Of a DNA stretch of 64,000 bases, positions 28,190 through 35,998 are shown piece after piece (the first letter of the stretch is position 1; each line of letters opens with the position of its first letter). This stretch comes from Caulobacter soli (GTDB taxonomy: Bacteria > Pseudomonadota > Alphaproteobacteria > Caulobacterales > Caulobacteraceae): NCBI RefSeq assembly GCF_011045195.1, contig NZ_CP049199.1:3596001-3660000 (forward strand). The letters are read 5' to 3'. Both the position numbers and the translations under genes were made by a program. A model generated the notes under the pieces. It was given only the letters and a program-made list of their open reading frames with translations, was not told the DNA's origin and ran no database searches.

Positions 28190-29245
28190 ATGGCGTCGGT
28201 GACGATCTATGACGTGGCGGCGCGCGCCGAGGTCTCGATCAAGACCGTCTCCCGCGTGATGAACAACGAGCCCAATGTGCGGCCCGTGATGCGCGAGCGC
28301 GTGCTGGAGGCGGCCGGCGCGCTGGGCTATGCGCCCAATCTGTCGGCCCGCAGCCTGGCCGGCTCGCGCTCGTTCGTGATCGCCGTCTTCGCCGACGCCC
28401 CGCTGACCCTGGACCACTGGCGCAGCGAGCGCGGCTCCGACTACCTGCAGCGCATCCAGCTGGGCGCGACGGTCGAGACGCGCGGCGCGGGCTATCACCT
28501 GCTGGTCGAACTGATCGATCACGACGGCCCCAAGGTCCGGCAAGAGGTCGGCGCCCTGCTGGCCGCCCTCAAGCCCGACGGCGTGATCCTGACCCCGCCC
28601 TCCTGCGACAACGAAGTGGTGCTGGAGCTGCTGGACAAGGCCGGCACGCCCTATGTGCGGCTAGGCCCGGAACGGCCCGAAGGCCTGGGCCCGCGCGTGC
28701 ACATGGACGACGTCGCCGCCGCCCGCGAGATGACCGAGCACCTGGCCGATCTGGGCCACACGCGCATCGGCTTCGTCACCGGCGACAAGCGCCTGGGCGC
28801 CAGCCAGGCGCGGCGCGAGGGCTACGTAGCGGCGATGAAGGCGCGCGGCCTGAAGGTCGACAAGGCCTGGATCCGCCAGGGCGACTTCACCTTCGAGTCC
28901 GGGCACAAGGCGGCCAAGGCCCTGCTGGCTCTGGACGCGCCGCCCACCGCGATCTTCGCCAGCTCCGACGAAATGGCCGTGGGCGTGCTGGCGGCGATGG
29001 CCGAGGCCGACCTGTCCGCGCCGGGCGACATCTCGGTGGCCGGCTTCGACGACAGCCCCGTCTCGCGCCTCACCCGCCCGCAACTGACCACGATCCGCCA
29101 GCCGCTGGTCGAGATGTCGACCCTGGCGGCCCGGATGCTGATCAACGGCGTGGCCCGCTATTCCGACAACGGCCAGCGCCCGCGCGACGAGCTCCTGCCC
29201 TTCACCCTGATCCAGCGGGCCTCGACGGCGGCGCCGAAGGGGTGA
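28190..29245 (+). CDS. LacI-family transcriptional regulator
   Basis: A 351-residue repressor. Its N-terminal LacI helix-turn-helix (TIYDVAARAEVSIKTVSRVM) and hinge helix (NLSARSLAG) are followed by a periplasmic-binding-protein-like ligand domain ending in DDSPVSRLTRPQLTTIRQP. It probably senses a sugar and controls the divergent MFS gene. The ATG at 28190 sits three residues before the HTH; the longer frame is not supported. No clear operator palindrome was found in the 215-base divergent region. Confidence 0.92.
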   Translation: MASVTIYDVAARAEVSIKTVSRVMNNEPNVRPVMRERVLEAAGALGYAPNLSARSLAGSRSFVIAVFADAPLTLDHWRSERGSDYLQRIQLGATVETRGAGYHLLVELIDHDGPKVRQEVGALLAALKPDGVILTPPSCDNEVVLELLDKAGTPYVRLGPERPEGLGPRVHMDDVAAAREMTEHLADLGHTRIGFVTGDKRLGASQARREGYVAAMKARGLKVDKAWIRQGDFTFESGHKAAKALLALDAPPTAIFASSDEMAVGVLAAMAEADLSAPGDISVAGFDDSPVSRLTRPQLTTIRQPLVEMSTLAARMLINGVARYSDNGQRPRDELLPFTLIQRASTAAPKG

Positions 29246-29677
29246 GGTCGGGGCCTCGACTCCATGACCGATCCGCGCCCCTTGCGGAAATTGGCGCGGC
29301 TCCAGGATCCAGACGTTCACGCCGGCGCTGAACGAACCGGTGCGATCGGGCGCGGGCCTTCGCGCGCGCAGTTGGCAGGCCCTCCGAGCGCCCGCCGCAC
29401 ACCCCTCTGAATATTCACGGTTTATATACCAGCTTTTATACGCAATTACTTGACCATCGCCTCGACTGATTAAGCAAATACCAAGCACATATCGGCGACT
29501 CTTCACTACAAGTGAAATTAGCATTCCGCTAGGAAGTGTATTTCCCAACCTTCTCACCCCGTACGTAGCGGGGTTTTGACTAGGCAGTCATGCGGATTGA
29601 CTCATTAACCCACGTAGGTTCAACCTTAAGCGGAGTCGATGCACGGGCCAGTTCGTAACGCTGCGGGGTGAGCGGAA
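29246..29677. other. AT-rich intergenic region before the sugar genes
   Basis: About 430 bases without a supported gene. From about 29400 the composition shifts to markedly AT-rich, unlike the flanks, and stays atypical through the next two genes. The stretch contains a plus-strand hairpin followed by TTTT near 29577. It probably holds the promoter of the epimerase and may encode a small RNA. Confidence 0.45.
29557..29577 (+). terminator. Candidate intrinsic terminator
   Basis: CCCCG and CGGGG form a five-pair stem around a seven-base loop, followed by TTTT. No gene ends close by on the plus strand: the LacI gene stops 310 bases earlier. It may end a small RNA or the long tail of the lacI transcript. 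Confidence 0.45.
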
Positions 29678-30676
29678 ATGCAAGCTGTGGTCGTTGGCGG
29701 CGCGGGCTTTATAGGCGCCCACCTGGTGCGGCGCCTCTGCTCCGCGGGCGCCGATACGCTCGTGCTCGATTGGGAAAAGTTCAACCCAAGGCCAAGACAA
29801 CGATTTGGCGTTTCCGAAAAACACCTCTACCGGCGCAAATATCTTCTAAACAACGCCGAAATTATTTGCTGCGATGCAGCCTCAAAGACAGAATTAGCGG
29901 AGTCTTTGCGCGGCAGAGACATAGACTGCCTGTTTTATCTGGCTGCCCTACCCGTCGTTCACTTGGCCAATCAAAAATTCGTGGAAGCAGGGGATAGCAT
30001 GCTTCGCGGACTAATGAATTGTCTCGAAGTTGTGCGCGAGTGCGGAAAGGTTCGCCGATTTATTTATGTATCGTCAAGCATGGTGTACGGAAATTTCACC
30101 CAAGACCCGCTGCCAGAGTCTGCCGCTACTGCGCCGACAAACCTCTACGGCGGGTTCAAGTTGGCCGGGGAAACGTTGACCCGCGCCTATCTCGAGAACA
30201 CCGATATTGAGAGCGTCATCATTCGGCCGACGGGTGTCTATGGTCCGACGGCGCTCAACAACACCGTGGTGCAGACATTCTGCGAAGCCGCGATCCTGGG
30301 CGGCGCCCTCGAGGCCCGCGATGCTCAAAACACATTCATCGATTTTACCTGGGTCGAGGACCTGGCCTTCGGACTCGCTCAAGCGGGACTGACGCCTGGG
30401 ATCGACAACGAGATCTTCAATTTGTCTTTTGGCAAGGCCCGCAGCCTTGAAGAACTCGTTGGCTTGGTGGTTGCGGCCCACCCCTCCACCCGGGTGCTGT
30501 TCACCGCGGAGCATGATCGAACTCGCCCCCGCCGCGGCGGAGCGCTCGATATATCCAAGGCAAGGGATCGGCTTGGGTATGCCCCGCAGATCAACTTGGA
30601 AGCAGGGATCCTTCGCTACATGAAATTCCTTCACAACAGCGAGATGCATCCGCAGGCCGCGGAAGCCTGTGCCTAG
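29678..30676 (+). CDS. NAD-dependent sugar epimerase/dehydratase
   Basis: A 332-residue extended short-chain dehydrogenase. The Rossmann motif GGAGFIGAHL begins the protein, the catalytic serine is in YVSSSMVYG, and the Tyr-x-x-x-Lys pair is in NLYGGFKLAGE. Such enzymes change nucleotide-sugar stereochemistry or dehydrate them for surface polysaccharide. Codons end in A/T far more often than in neighbouring genes, suggesting recent transfer. It overlaps the aminotransferase by eight bases, so the two likely act on one sugar pathway. Confidence 0.88.
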   Translation: MQAVVVGGAGFIGAHLVRRLCSAGADTLVLDWEKFNPRPRQRFGVSEKHLYRRKYLLNNAEIICCDAASKTELAESLRGRDIDCLFYLAALPVVHLANQKFVEAGDSMLRGLMNCLEVVRECGKVRRFIYVSSSMVYGNFTQDPLPESAATAPTNLYGGFKLAGETLTRAYLENTDIESVIIRPTGVYGPTALNNTVVQTFCEAAILGGALEARDAQNTFIDFTWVEDLAFGLAQAGLTPGIDNEIFNLSFGKARSLEELVGLVVAAHPSTRVLFTAEHDRTRPRRGGALDISKARDRLGYAPQINLEAGILRYMKFLHNSEMHPQAAEACA

Positions 30677-31778
30677 GACATCTCAGATCGATTTTGTCGG
30701 CTGCGGTCGAGAACACCTCGAAATGAAAGAGGCCATCGGGAGCCGGGTGGCCGAGGTGCTGAGTTCGGGAAAGTTAATTCTCGGACCCGTTGTCGAGTCA
30801 TTTGAAGAGCAGTTGGCGGACGCATGCGGACGCCGCCATGCGATCACGGTGGGCTCGTGCACTGATGCCCTGTTCTTCGCGCTTCAAGCGCTTGATATCG
30901 GCCCCGGCGACGAAGTCTTGGTGCCCGACGTGTCGTTCATCGCCACGGCGTCCGCTGTTGTCCGAACGGGAGCGCGGCCGGTCTTCGTGGATGTCGATGA
31001 GAATTGCCATCTAGATCTCAATCTCGCGGCTGAGCTCGTGACCCCGCGAACGCGGGCGCTGATGTTCGTGCAGCTCTTCGGCGCGATGGGCGATCCCGAT
31101 GCGATCGAAGCATTCGCCGTTCGGCACAAGCTTGCGGTCGTTGAAGACGGGGCGCAGGGATTTGGCGCAAGGTTTGGGCAGAGGCGATGTGGGAGCGTCG
31201 GAAACATCTCGGCGCTCAGCTTTAGTCCGATGAAAGTCCTCAGCGCGCCCGGAAACGGCGGGGCGGTTCTAACCGATGACGACGCCTACGCGGCGACCGT
31301 TCGCCGGTTGCGATACCACGGACGGGAGTCGGCGCGCTTTGTCGAGCTGGGCTACAGTTCGCTACTGCCATCCATCGCGGCGGCGGTTTTGTCGTTGAAG
31401 TTGGTGGAGCAGGATCGATGGGCCGCGCGTCGGACTGAAATTGCCCAGCGCTATATCAAGGGACTGGAGGGCTTGCCGATCGAGTTGCCGAGGTGCGTGC
31501 CGGGAATGCACCACGTGTGGCACAAGTTTACGGTCGCCCTTGCTGGACGGAACGCCCTTGGAGCTTCCCTAAAGTCGGCGGGCGTGCCGACCATGGTCCA
31601 TTATCCGCTGCCGCTTCATCGAGAACCGCTCTTTGAGCCGTGGGAGGACCGCGCGTTTCCCCGCGCCTGCGCACATGCGGCGAGGACACTCTCCCTTCCA
31701 ATTCACGCCCATCTCTCTGACGAGGAGATCAAGCATGTCGTTAGCGCGACGGCAGAATATCTTGCGTCCGGCACATGA
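30669..31778 (+). CDS. DegT/DnrJ/EryC1/StrS sugar aminotransferase
   Basis: A 369-residue PLP-dependent enzyme of the sugar aminotransferase family. The PLP-binding lysine is in SFSPMKVLSAPGNGG and the aspartate that holds the PLP ring is in VVEDGAQGFGA. It transfers an amino group from glutamate to a keto-sugar nucleotide, giving amino sugars for O-antigen or glycosylation. The GTG at 30669 overlaps the epimerase end by eight bases. Codon usage is atypical, like the epimerase. The product of the pair cannot be named. Confidence 0.9.
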   Translation: MPRTSQIDFVGCGREHLEMKEAIGSRVAEVLSSGKLILGPVVESFEEQLADACGRRHAITVGSCTDALFFALQALDIGPGDEVLVPDVSFIATASAVVRTGARPVFVDVDENCHLDLNLAAELVTPRTRALMFVQLFGAMGDPDAIEAFAVRHKLAVVEDGAQGFGARFGQRRCGSVGNISALSFSPMKVLSAPGNGGAVLTDDDAYAATVRRLRYHGRESARFVELGYSSLLPSIAAAVLSLKLVEQDRWAARRTEIAQRYIKGLEGLPIELPRCVPGMHHVWHKFTVALAGRNALGASLKSAGVPTMVHYPLPLHREPLFEPWEDRAFPRACAHAARTLSLPIHAHLSDEEIKHVVSATAEYLASGT

Positions 31779-31930
31779 GGTTCGACGTTCACCTGCTCGA
31801 AGATCGTCCGATATTTCGCGAGGCGCTGAGCGAGGGACTCGAGGCTTAGGTGGCGCGCGACAAATGCGTCGCCCGTGGGGAAGGCGCCGCTCGCGTCGGA
31901 CGAACCAGCGTTTGGGCGTGAACGTTTAGC
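31779..31930 (-). pseudogene. Possible glycosyltransferase C-terminal remnant
   Basis: Read on the minus strand, this stretch gives an uninterrupted coding-like segment containing FPTGDAFVARHLSLESLA and AKYRTIFEQVNVEP, with mostly G or C at third positions in the middle. It has an in-frame stop shortly upstream and no start. It may be the tail of a deleted gene at the island edge. A plus-strand 24-codon frame from 31775 overlaps the aminotransferase by ATGA but is equally short. Low certainty. Confidence 0.22.
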
Positions 31931-31994
31931 TTGCTCTCGCGTATCACCTTAGGCGGTGCGGGGCCTCAGGGCTCGAGTTCATTCCCCTTCGGCC

Positions 31995-32492
31995 CTACCC
32001 CCGAACGAAGATGTTCCGCAGCCACTGCGAGCCGGCCTTGGCGGCCTGGCCCCAGTCTTCGCTGTCGTCCAGCGCCTCGGGTTTGTAGCCCCAGGGATTG
32101 AACAGCTTCAGGCGGTTGACCTTGAACGTCGCGACCTCACGGGTGACCAGAGTCAGGCCGTGCTCGAGCGCCGTGGCGGCCAGCAGGGCGTCGCGGGTGT
32201 CGGTCAAGGGCACGCGGGCCCGCCCCCGGACGACGGCGGCGTCGACCGGCAGGACGCGCCCCTCGAAGGCCACCGCGACCTGGTCGTTCAGCCAGGTCCG
32301 CAAGGCCAGGCCCGCCGCCTTGTCCTTGCGCTCGACCCGCCCCGCGCCGGTCTCCAGCTCCAGCAGGGTGATGGCCGAGATGAACAGGCTGGACCGGGCC
32401 TGGGCGGCGGCCCAGCCGCCAAGGCCGGCGTCGGTGGCGCCGGCCTTGGCGTTGCGCAGTTCGAAGACGATGTCGGTGTCGAGCAGGTACAT
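31995..32492 (-). CDS. PIN-domain toxin (VapC-like)
   Basis: A 165-residue PIN-domain ribonuclease. The acidic metal-binding residues sit in MYLLDTDIVFEL (D5, D7), LLELETG, and DTRDALLAATALEHGLTLVTRE. Such toxins cut tRNA or rRNA when freed from their antitoxin. The C-terminal tail after about 135 is somewhat longer than in many VapC proteins. The ATG shares one base with the antitoxin stop (TGATG). Confidence 0.9.
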   Translation of the reverse strand: MYLLDTDIVFELRNAKAGATDAGLGGWAAAQARSSLFISAITLLELETGAGRVERKDKAAGLALRTWLNDQVAVAFEGRVLPVDAAVVRGRARVPLTDTRDALLAATALEHGLTLVTREVATFKVNRLKLFNPWGYKPEALDDSEDWGQAAKAGSQWLRNIFVRG

Positions 32493-32746
32493 CAGCCGCG
32501 CCAGTTCCGAGGATTGTCCCAGGCCTCGTCGGACCGCGCCTCGGCGACGTCCAGGGCGACCGGCGCGGCCATGGCCAGCAGGTCGACGATCGTCTCGGTC
32601 TGGCCCGACAGCTTGCGATAGGCCTCGATGCTCATCAGCACGTGGGTAGTCCGGCCGCGGTCGGTGACGAACACCGGCTCGATCCGCGCCGCCCGCTTGG
32701 CCTGGCTGACATCCTGGTTGAAGTCACGACTGGAGATGACTTTCAC
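32492..32746 (-). CDS. Phd/YefM-family antitoxin
   Basis: An 84-residue antitoxin with the Phd/YefM N-terminal fold (MKVISSRDFNQDVSQAK, then FVTDRGRTTHVLMSIEAYRKL), which binds DNA and neutralises the PIN toxin through its C-terminal tail. It is the first gene of the pair. An interrupted palindrome ten bases upstream of its start is the likely autoregulatory site. Confidence 0.9.
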   Translation of the reverse strand: MKVISSRDFNQDVSQAKRAARIEPVFVTDRGRTTHVLMSIEAYRKLSGQTETIVDLLAMAAPVALDVAEARSDEAWDNPRNWRG

Positions 32747-32755
32747 GTGCCTACT

Positions 32756-32786
32756 TACCTACATTGACAGGGCTGTCTTGTAGGTA
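32756..32786. promoter_or_regulatory. Nested palindromes upstream of the toxin-antitoxin pair
   Basis: TACCTACA and TGTAGGTA are perfect 8-base inverted arms separated by 15 bases. Inside the spacer, GACAG-GG-CTGTC forms a second perfect palindrome. The block sits ten bases upstream of the antitoxin start and is probably its autorepression operator. Confidence 0.65.
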
Positions 32787-32953
32787 CGTTACTATGTTGT
32801 GACGTTCCGGCAACAGGAAATTCGCCAGCAAAAACAATCTTCTGCCCGCGCCGTCAAAACCGTGTTTTTCGGCTTGCGCGAAAAAGCCAACTCTGCGCGG
32901 CTTGGCCTCAACGGCGGACAACGCCGAGCGAAATTCAGCAGGGGGAAACACGG

Positions 32954-34324
32954 ATGTCCGACATCTTAGCCAGCATCATCAGCACCGCGAGCGGCATATT
33001 GGGCCCGCACGGACCCGCCACGGCCAGCGCCGCGCACAGCTACACGCCGGGCGATTTCAGCGTGCACTTCTTCCTCCAGCTGGCGGTCATCGTGCTGGCC
33101 TGCCGCGTCGTCGGCTGGCTGGGCCAGAAGCTGCTGGGCCAGCCCCAGGTGGTGGGCGAGATGATCGCCGGCGTGGTGCTGGGCCCGTCCCTGCTGGGCC
33201 TGCTGTTCCCGCACTTCCAGCTGGCGCTGTTCCCCAAGGAAACCAAGAACGTCCTGTATGTCGGCGCCCAGCTGGGTGTGGGGCTCTACATGTTCATGGT
33301 CGGCACCAGCTTCCAGGCGGGCCACTTCAAGGCCAAGGCCAAGAGCGCGATGAGCGTGTCGTTCGCCGGCATCGCCGCGCCGTTCGTCATCGCGGCCCTG
33401 ATCACGCCGTTCCTGCTGAAGGTCCCGGGCCTGTTCGCTCCGAACATCAGCCAAGGCAACGCCACCCTGTTCATGGGCGCCTGCATCGCCCTGACCGCCT
33501 TCCCCATGCTGGCGCGGATCATCAACGAGCGCGGCCTGGCCAAGACCTCGCTGGGCACCCTGTCCCTGACCGCCGGCGCCTTCGACGACGCGGTCTCGTG
33601 GTGCGTGCTGGCCGTGGTGCTGGCGACCTTCGGCGGAGGCCCGGGCGTGGCGGTGCTGGCCATCGGCGGCGGCCTGGCCTGGGTGGCCTTCGTCACCCTG
33701 CTCGGCCCGAAGATCCTGGCCCCGCTGGGTCGGATCGTCGAGCGTGAGGGCGAGATGAGCAATGGCGTCCTGGCGCTGGTCATCCTGGCCTTCTGCTTCT
33801 CGGCCTTCCTGATGGACGCCGTCGGCATCCACGCGATCTTCGGCGGCTTCATCCTGGGCGTGGTCATGCCGCGCGGGAAGCTGGTCGAGGAGCTCAAGCG
33901 CAAGGTCGAGCCGATCGCGGTCGTCCTGCTGCTGCCGATGTTCTTCACCTATTCGGGCCTGAACACCCGGATGGACATGGTCAACTCGCCCCAACTGCTG
34001 CTGATCGCCCTGGGCATCCTGGCCTGCTCGATCCTGGCCAAGTGGGGCGCCTGCTACGCCGCCGCCCGCGTGACCGGCGAGAACCACCACACCGCCATGG
34101 GCATCGGCGCCCTGATGAACTCGCGCGGCCTGATGGAGCTGATCATCATCAATATCGGCCTGCAGAAGGGCATCATCGGCCCGACCCTGTTCTCGATGCT
34201 GGTGCTGATGGCCATCGTCACCACCGTCATGGCCAGCCCGCTGTTCGAGGTGGTCTACGGCAAGAAGGCCCGCGAGTCGGGCGAGCTGGACGCCATCGAC
34301 GGCGCCGTCGCCAAGGCCGCCTGA
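32954..34324 (+). CDS. CPA2-family cation:proton antiporter
   Basis: A 456-residue integral membrane protein with about twelve to thirteen hydrophobic segments. The early GEMIAGVVLGPSLLG and the ion-binding pair in GAFDDAVSWCVLAVV are hallmarks of the Na+/H+ exchanger CPA2 (KefB/NapA) group. It exchanges Na+ or K+ for protons across the inner membrane. No C-terminal TrkA-N domain is attached, unlike KefB/KefC. A strong intrinsic terminator follows at 34355. Confidence 0.9.
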   Translation: MSDILASIISTASGILGPHGPATASAAHSYTPGDFSVHFFLQLAVIVLACRVVGWLGQKLLGQPQVVGEMIAGVVLGPSLLGLLFPHFQLALFPKETKNVLYVGAQLGVGLYMFMVGTSFQAGHFKAKAKSAMSVSFAGIAAPFVIAALITPFLLKVPGLFAPNISQGNATLFMGACIALTAFPMLARIINERGLAKTSLGTLSLTAGAFDDAVSWCVLAVVLATFGGGPGVAVLAIGGGLAWVAFVTLLGPKILAPLGRIVEREGEMSNGVLALVILAFCFSAFLMDAVGIHAIFGGFILGVVMPRGKLVEELKRKVEPIAVVLLLPMFFTYSGLNTRMDMVNSPQLLLIALGILACSILAKWGACYAAARVTGENHHTAMGIGALMNSRGLMELIIINIGLQKGIIGPTLFSMLVLMAIVTTVMASPLFEVVYGKKARESGELDAIDGAVAKAA

Positions 34325-34354
34325 CGGCCTTCCACAAGTTGCTTCCCTAGCAAT

Positions 34355-34388
34355 GGCCCTCGCTCCTCACGGAGCGGGGGCTTTTTTT
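34355..34388 (+). terminator. Intrinsic terminator of the antiporter gene
   Basis: A twelve-pair stem (two G-T pairs) formed by GGCCCTCGCTCC and GGAGCGGGGGCT around the loop TCAC, followed by seven T. It lies 31 bases after the antiporter stop and abuts the end of the convergent halogenase gene. Confidence 0.88.
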
Positions 34389-35947
34389 CAGGCCGGCTCC
34401 AGCGAACGGTCGAAGCCGAAGCGGTTGATCTGGGCGATCAGGTCGCGGTGGCTGGGCAGGTCGTGGGTGGCGCGCTCGCCGAAGCTTCGGATCTTGGCGA
34501 ACAGCTTCTCGGCCGCCGCCACGTCGGGAAACTCGCTGCGCCCGGGCGACAGGTCGGTTTTGAAGCCCATGCCGTACAGGATGTACTGGTAGTTGAAGAA
34601 GGCGAACGTCTCCAGATCCAGGATGAAGTCGTACCGGGTCGGAGGCCGCCAGCGCCACTGCTCCAGCAAGTCGGCGAGCCGCTCGGGGATCGAGGTCGGG
34701 TCGGCGTTCTCCCGCCAGAACGGCTCGGTCCGCTGGCTCAGGCAGTAGTGCAGTTTCAAAAAGGTGATGATGTTGTCGTAACGGGCCGTCATCAGCTCGT
34801 TGAAGCGGAAAGCCGGGGCGCTGATCGGGCCGTTGTGCGGGAACAGCTCGGCGATGATCGCCACGGCCGCCTCGATCAGCACCACGCCGGTCGATTCCAG
34901 CGGCTCCAGGAAGCCCGCCGACAGGCCCACCGCCACGCAGTTCTTGACCCACTGCTTGGTGCGATAGCCGGCCTCGAACGACAGCGCCCGGGGCGTGATC
35001 TGGACGCCCTCCCCCACATAGCCGCGCAGGATCGCCTCGGCCCGGTCGTCGCCGATGTGGTCGCTGGAATAGACGCAGCCGACGCCGCGCGCGCCGTTCA
35101 GGCCGATGTCCCAGGTCCAGCCGGCCTCGTGGGCGGTGGCGATCGTGAAGCTCTGGATCGGGGCGTCCGGGCGGTCGTAGGGGATCTTGCAGGCCAGGGC
35201 CTTGTCGGCGAACAGGATCGGCCGCGCCGACTTGAACGGGGCCTTCAACGCCCGGCCGATCAGCTCGGCGTGGAAGCCGGTGCAGTCGATATAGAGGTCG
35301 GCGTCCAGCCGCCCATGCTCCTGGCAGAGCACGTGGTCGATGGCGCCCGTCGCGTCCAGCTCGACGCCGGTCAGCAGGCCCTGCAGGTGACGCACGCCCA
35401 GCTCGCGGGCCCGCTCGGCCAGCACCTGGGCCAGTTGAGCGGCGTCGAAGTGGTAGGCGTAGTTCAGCGGGCCGGAGAAGTTGCCCTCGTGCGGCCGCTT
35501 GGGCGCGCGCTGGGCGTCGGCGACCCGGGCCTGGATGGTCATGGCTTCGGCGAACGGCGCGCGCGTCGCTTCGTTCTGCAGAAGCCAGTAGGGCGCCAGC
35601 GACGTGCCGTCGGTCGAGAACGGCGCCTCGAACGGATGGAAGTACTGGTGACGCTGGCCGTCGCCCTTCGGCGCCCAGGCCCAGTCGTTGAAACGGATGC
35701 CCTGCTTGAAGGTGGCCGAGGTCTCGCGGATGAACCGGGCCTCGTCGATGCCTAGGAACTGCAGGGTCGTGCGGATGGTCGGGAACGTGGCCTCGCCGAC
35801 GCCGATGATCCCGACGTCGGGCGACTCCAGCAGGGTGATCTCCAGATGCGCCTGCTCGGTCGCTCGCAGCGACTTGGCCAGATAGGCGGCGGTCAGCCAC
35901 CCGGCCGTCCCGCCCCCGACGATCAGGATTCTGCGTCTACGATCCAT
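34388..35947 (-). CDS. Flavin-dependent tryptophan halogenase-like protein
   Basis: A 519-residue FAD protein of the tryptophan halogenase family. The FAD motif is in ILIVGGGTAGWLTA, the second family motif GVGEATFPT follows, and the lysine that carries the hypohalite in PrnA-type enzymes matches K81 in ATFKQGIRF. The WxWxIP motif that blocks monooxygenase activity reads W-T-W-D-I-G here, so proline is replaced by glycine. Halogenation is therefore likely but unproven; substrate unknown. In Caulobacter-like genomes such genes often lie near TonB receptors; none is adjacent here. It overlaps the downstream end of the antiporter terminator. Confidence 0.85.
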   Translation of the reverse strand: MDRRRRILIVGGGTAGWLTAAYLAKSLRATEQAHLEITLLESPDVGIIGVGEATFPTIRTTLQFLGIDEARFIRETSATFKQGIRFNDWAWAPKGDGQRHQYFHPFEAPFSTDGTSLAPYWLLQNEATRAPFAEAMTIQARVADAQRAPKRPHEGNFSGPLNYAYHFDAAQLAQVLAERARELGVRHLQGLLTGVELDATGAIDHVLCQEHGRLDADLYIDCTGFHAELIGRALKAPFKSARPILFADKALACKIPYDRPDAPIQSFTIATAHEAGWTWDIGLNGARGVGCVYSSDHIGDDRAEAILRGYVGEGVQITPRALSFEAGYRTKQWVKNCVAVGLSAGFLEPLESTGVVLIEAAVAIIAELFPHNGPISAPAFRFNELMTARYDNIITFLKLHYCLSQRTEPFWRENADPTSIPERLADLLEQWRWRPPTRYDFILDLETFAFFNYQYILYGMGFKTDLSPGRSEFPDVAAAEKLFAKIRSFGERATHDLPSHRDLIAQINRFGFDRSLEPA

Positions 35948-35998
35948 GCCGCCTTGATAGCGTCTTCCGAGGGAAGAACGGAAACCAAAGTTCGACGT

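Noticed and set aside
31775..31849. 24-codon plus-strand frame overlapping the aminotransferase stop
   Set aside because: Too short, no family match, and the opposite strand shows better codon bias over the same bases.
34425..34447. FNR/FixK-like TTGAT-N7-ATCAG
   Set aside because: It lies inside the halogenase coding sequence near its end, not in a promoter, and the right half is imperfect.
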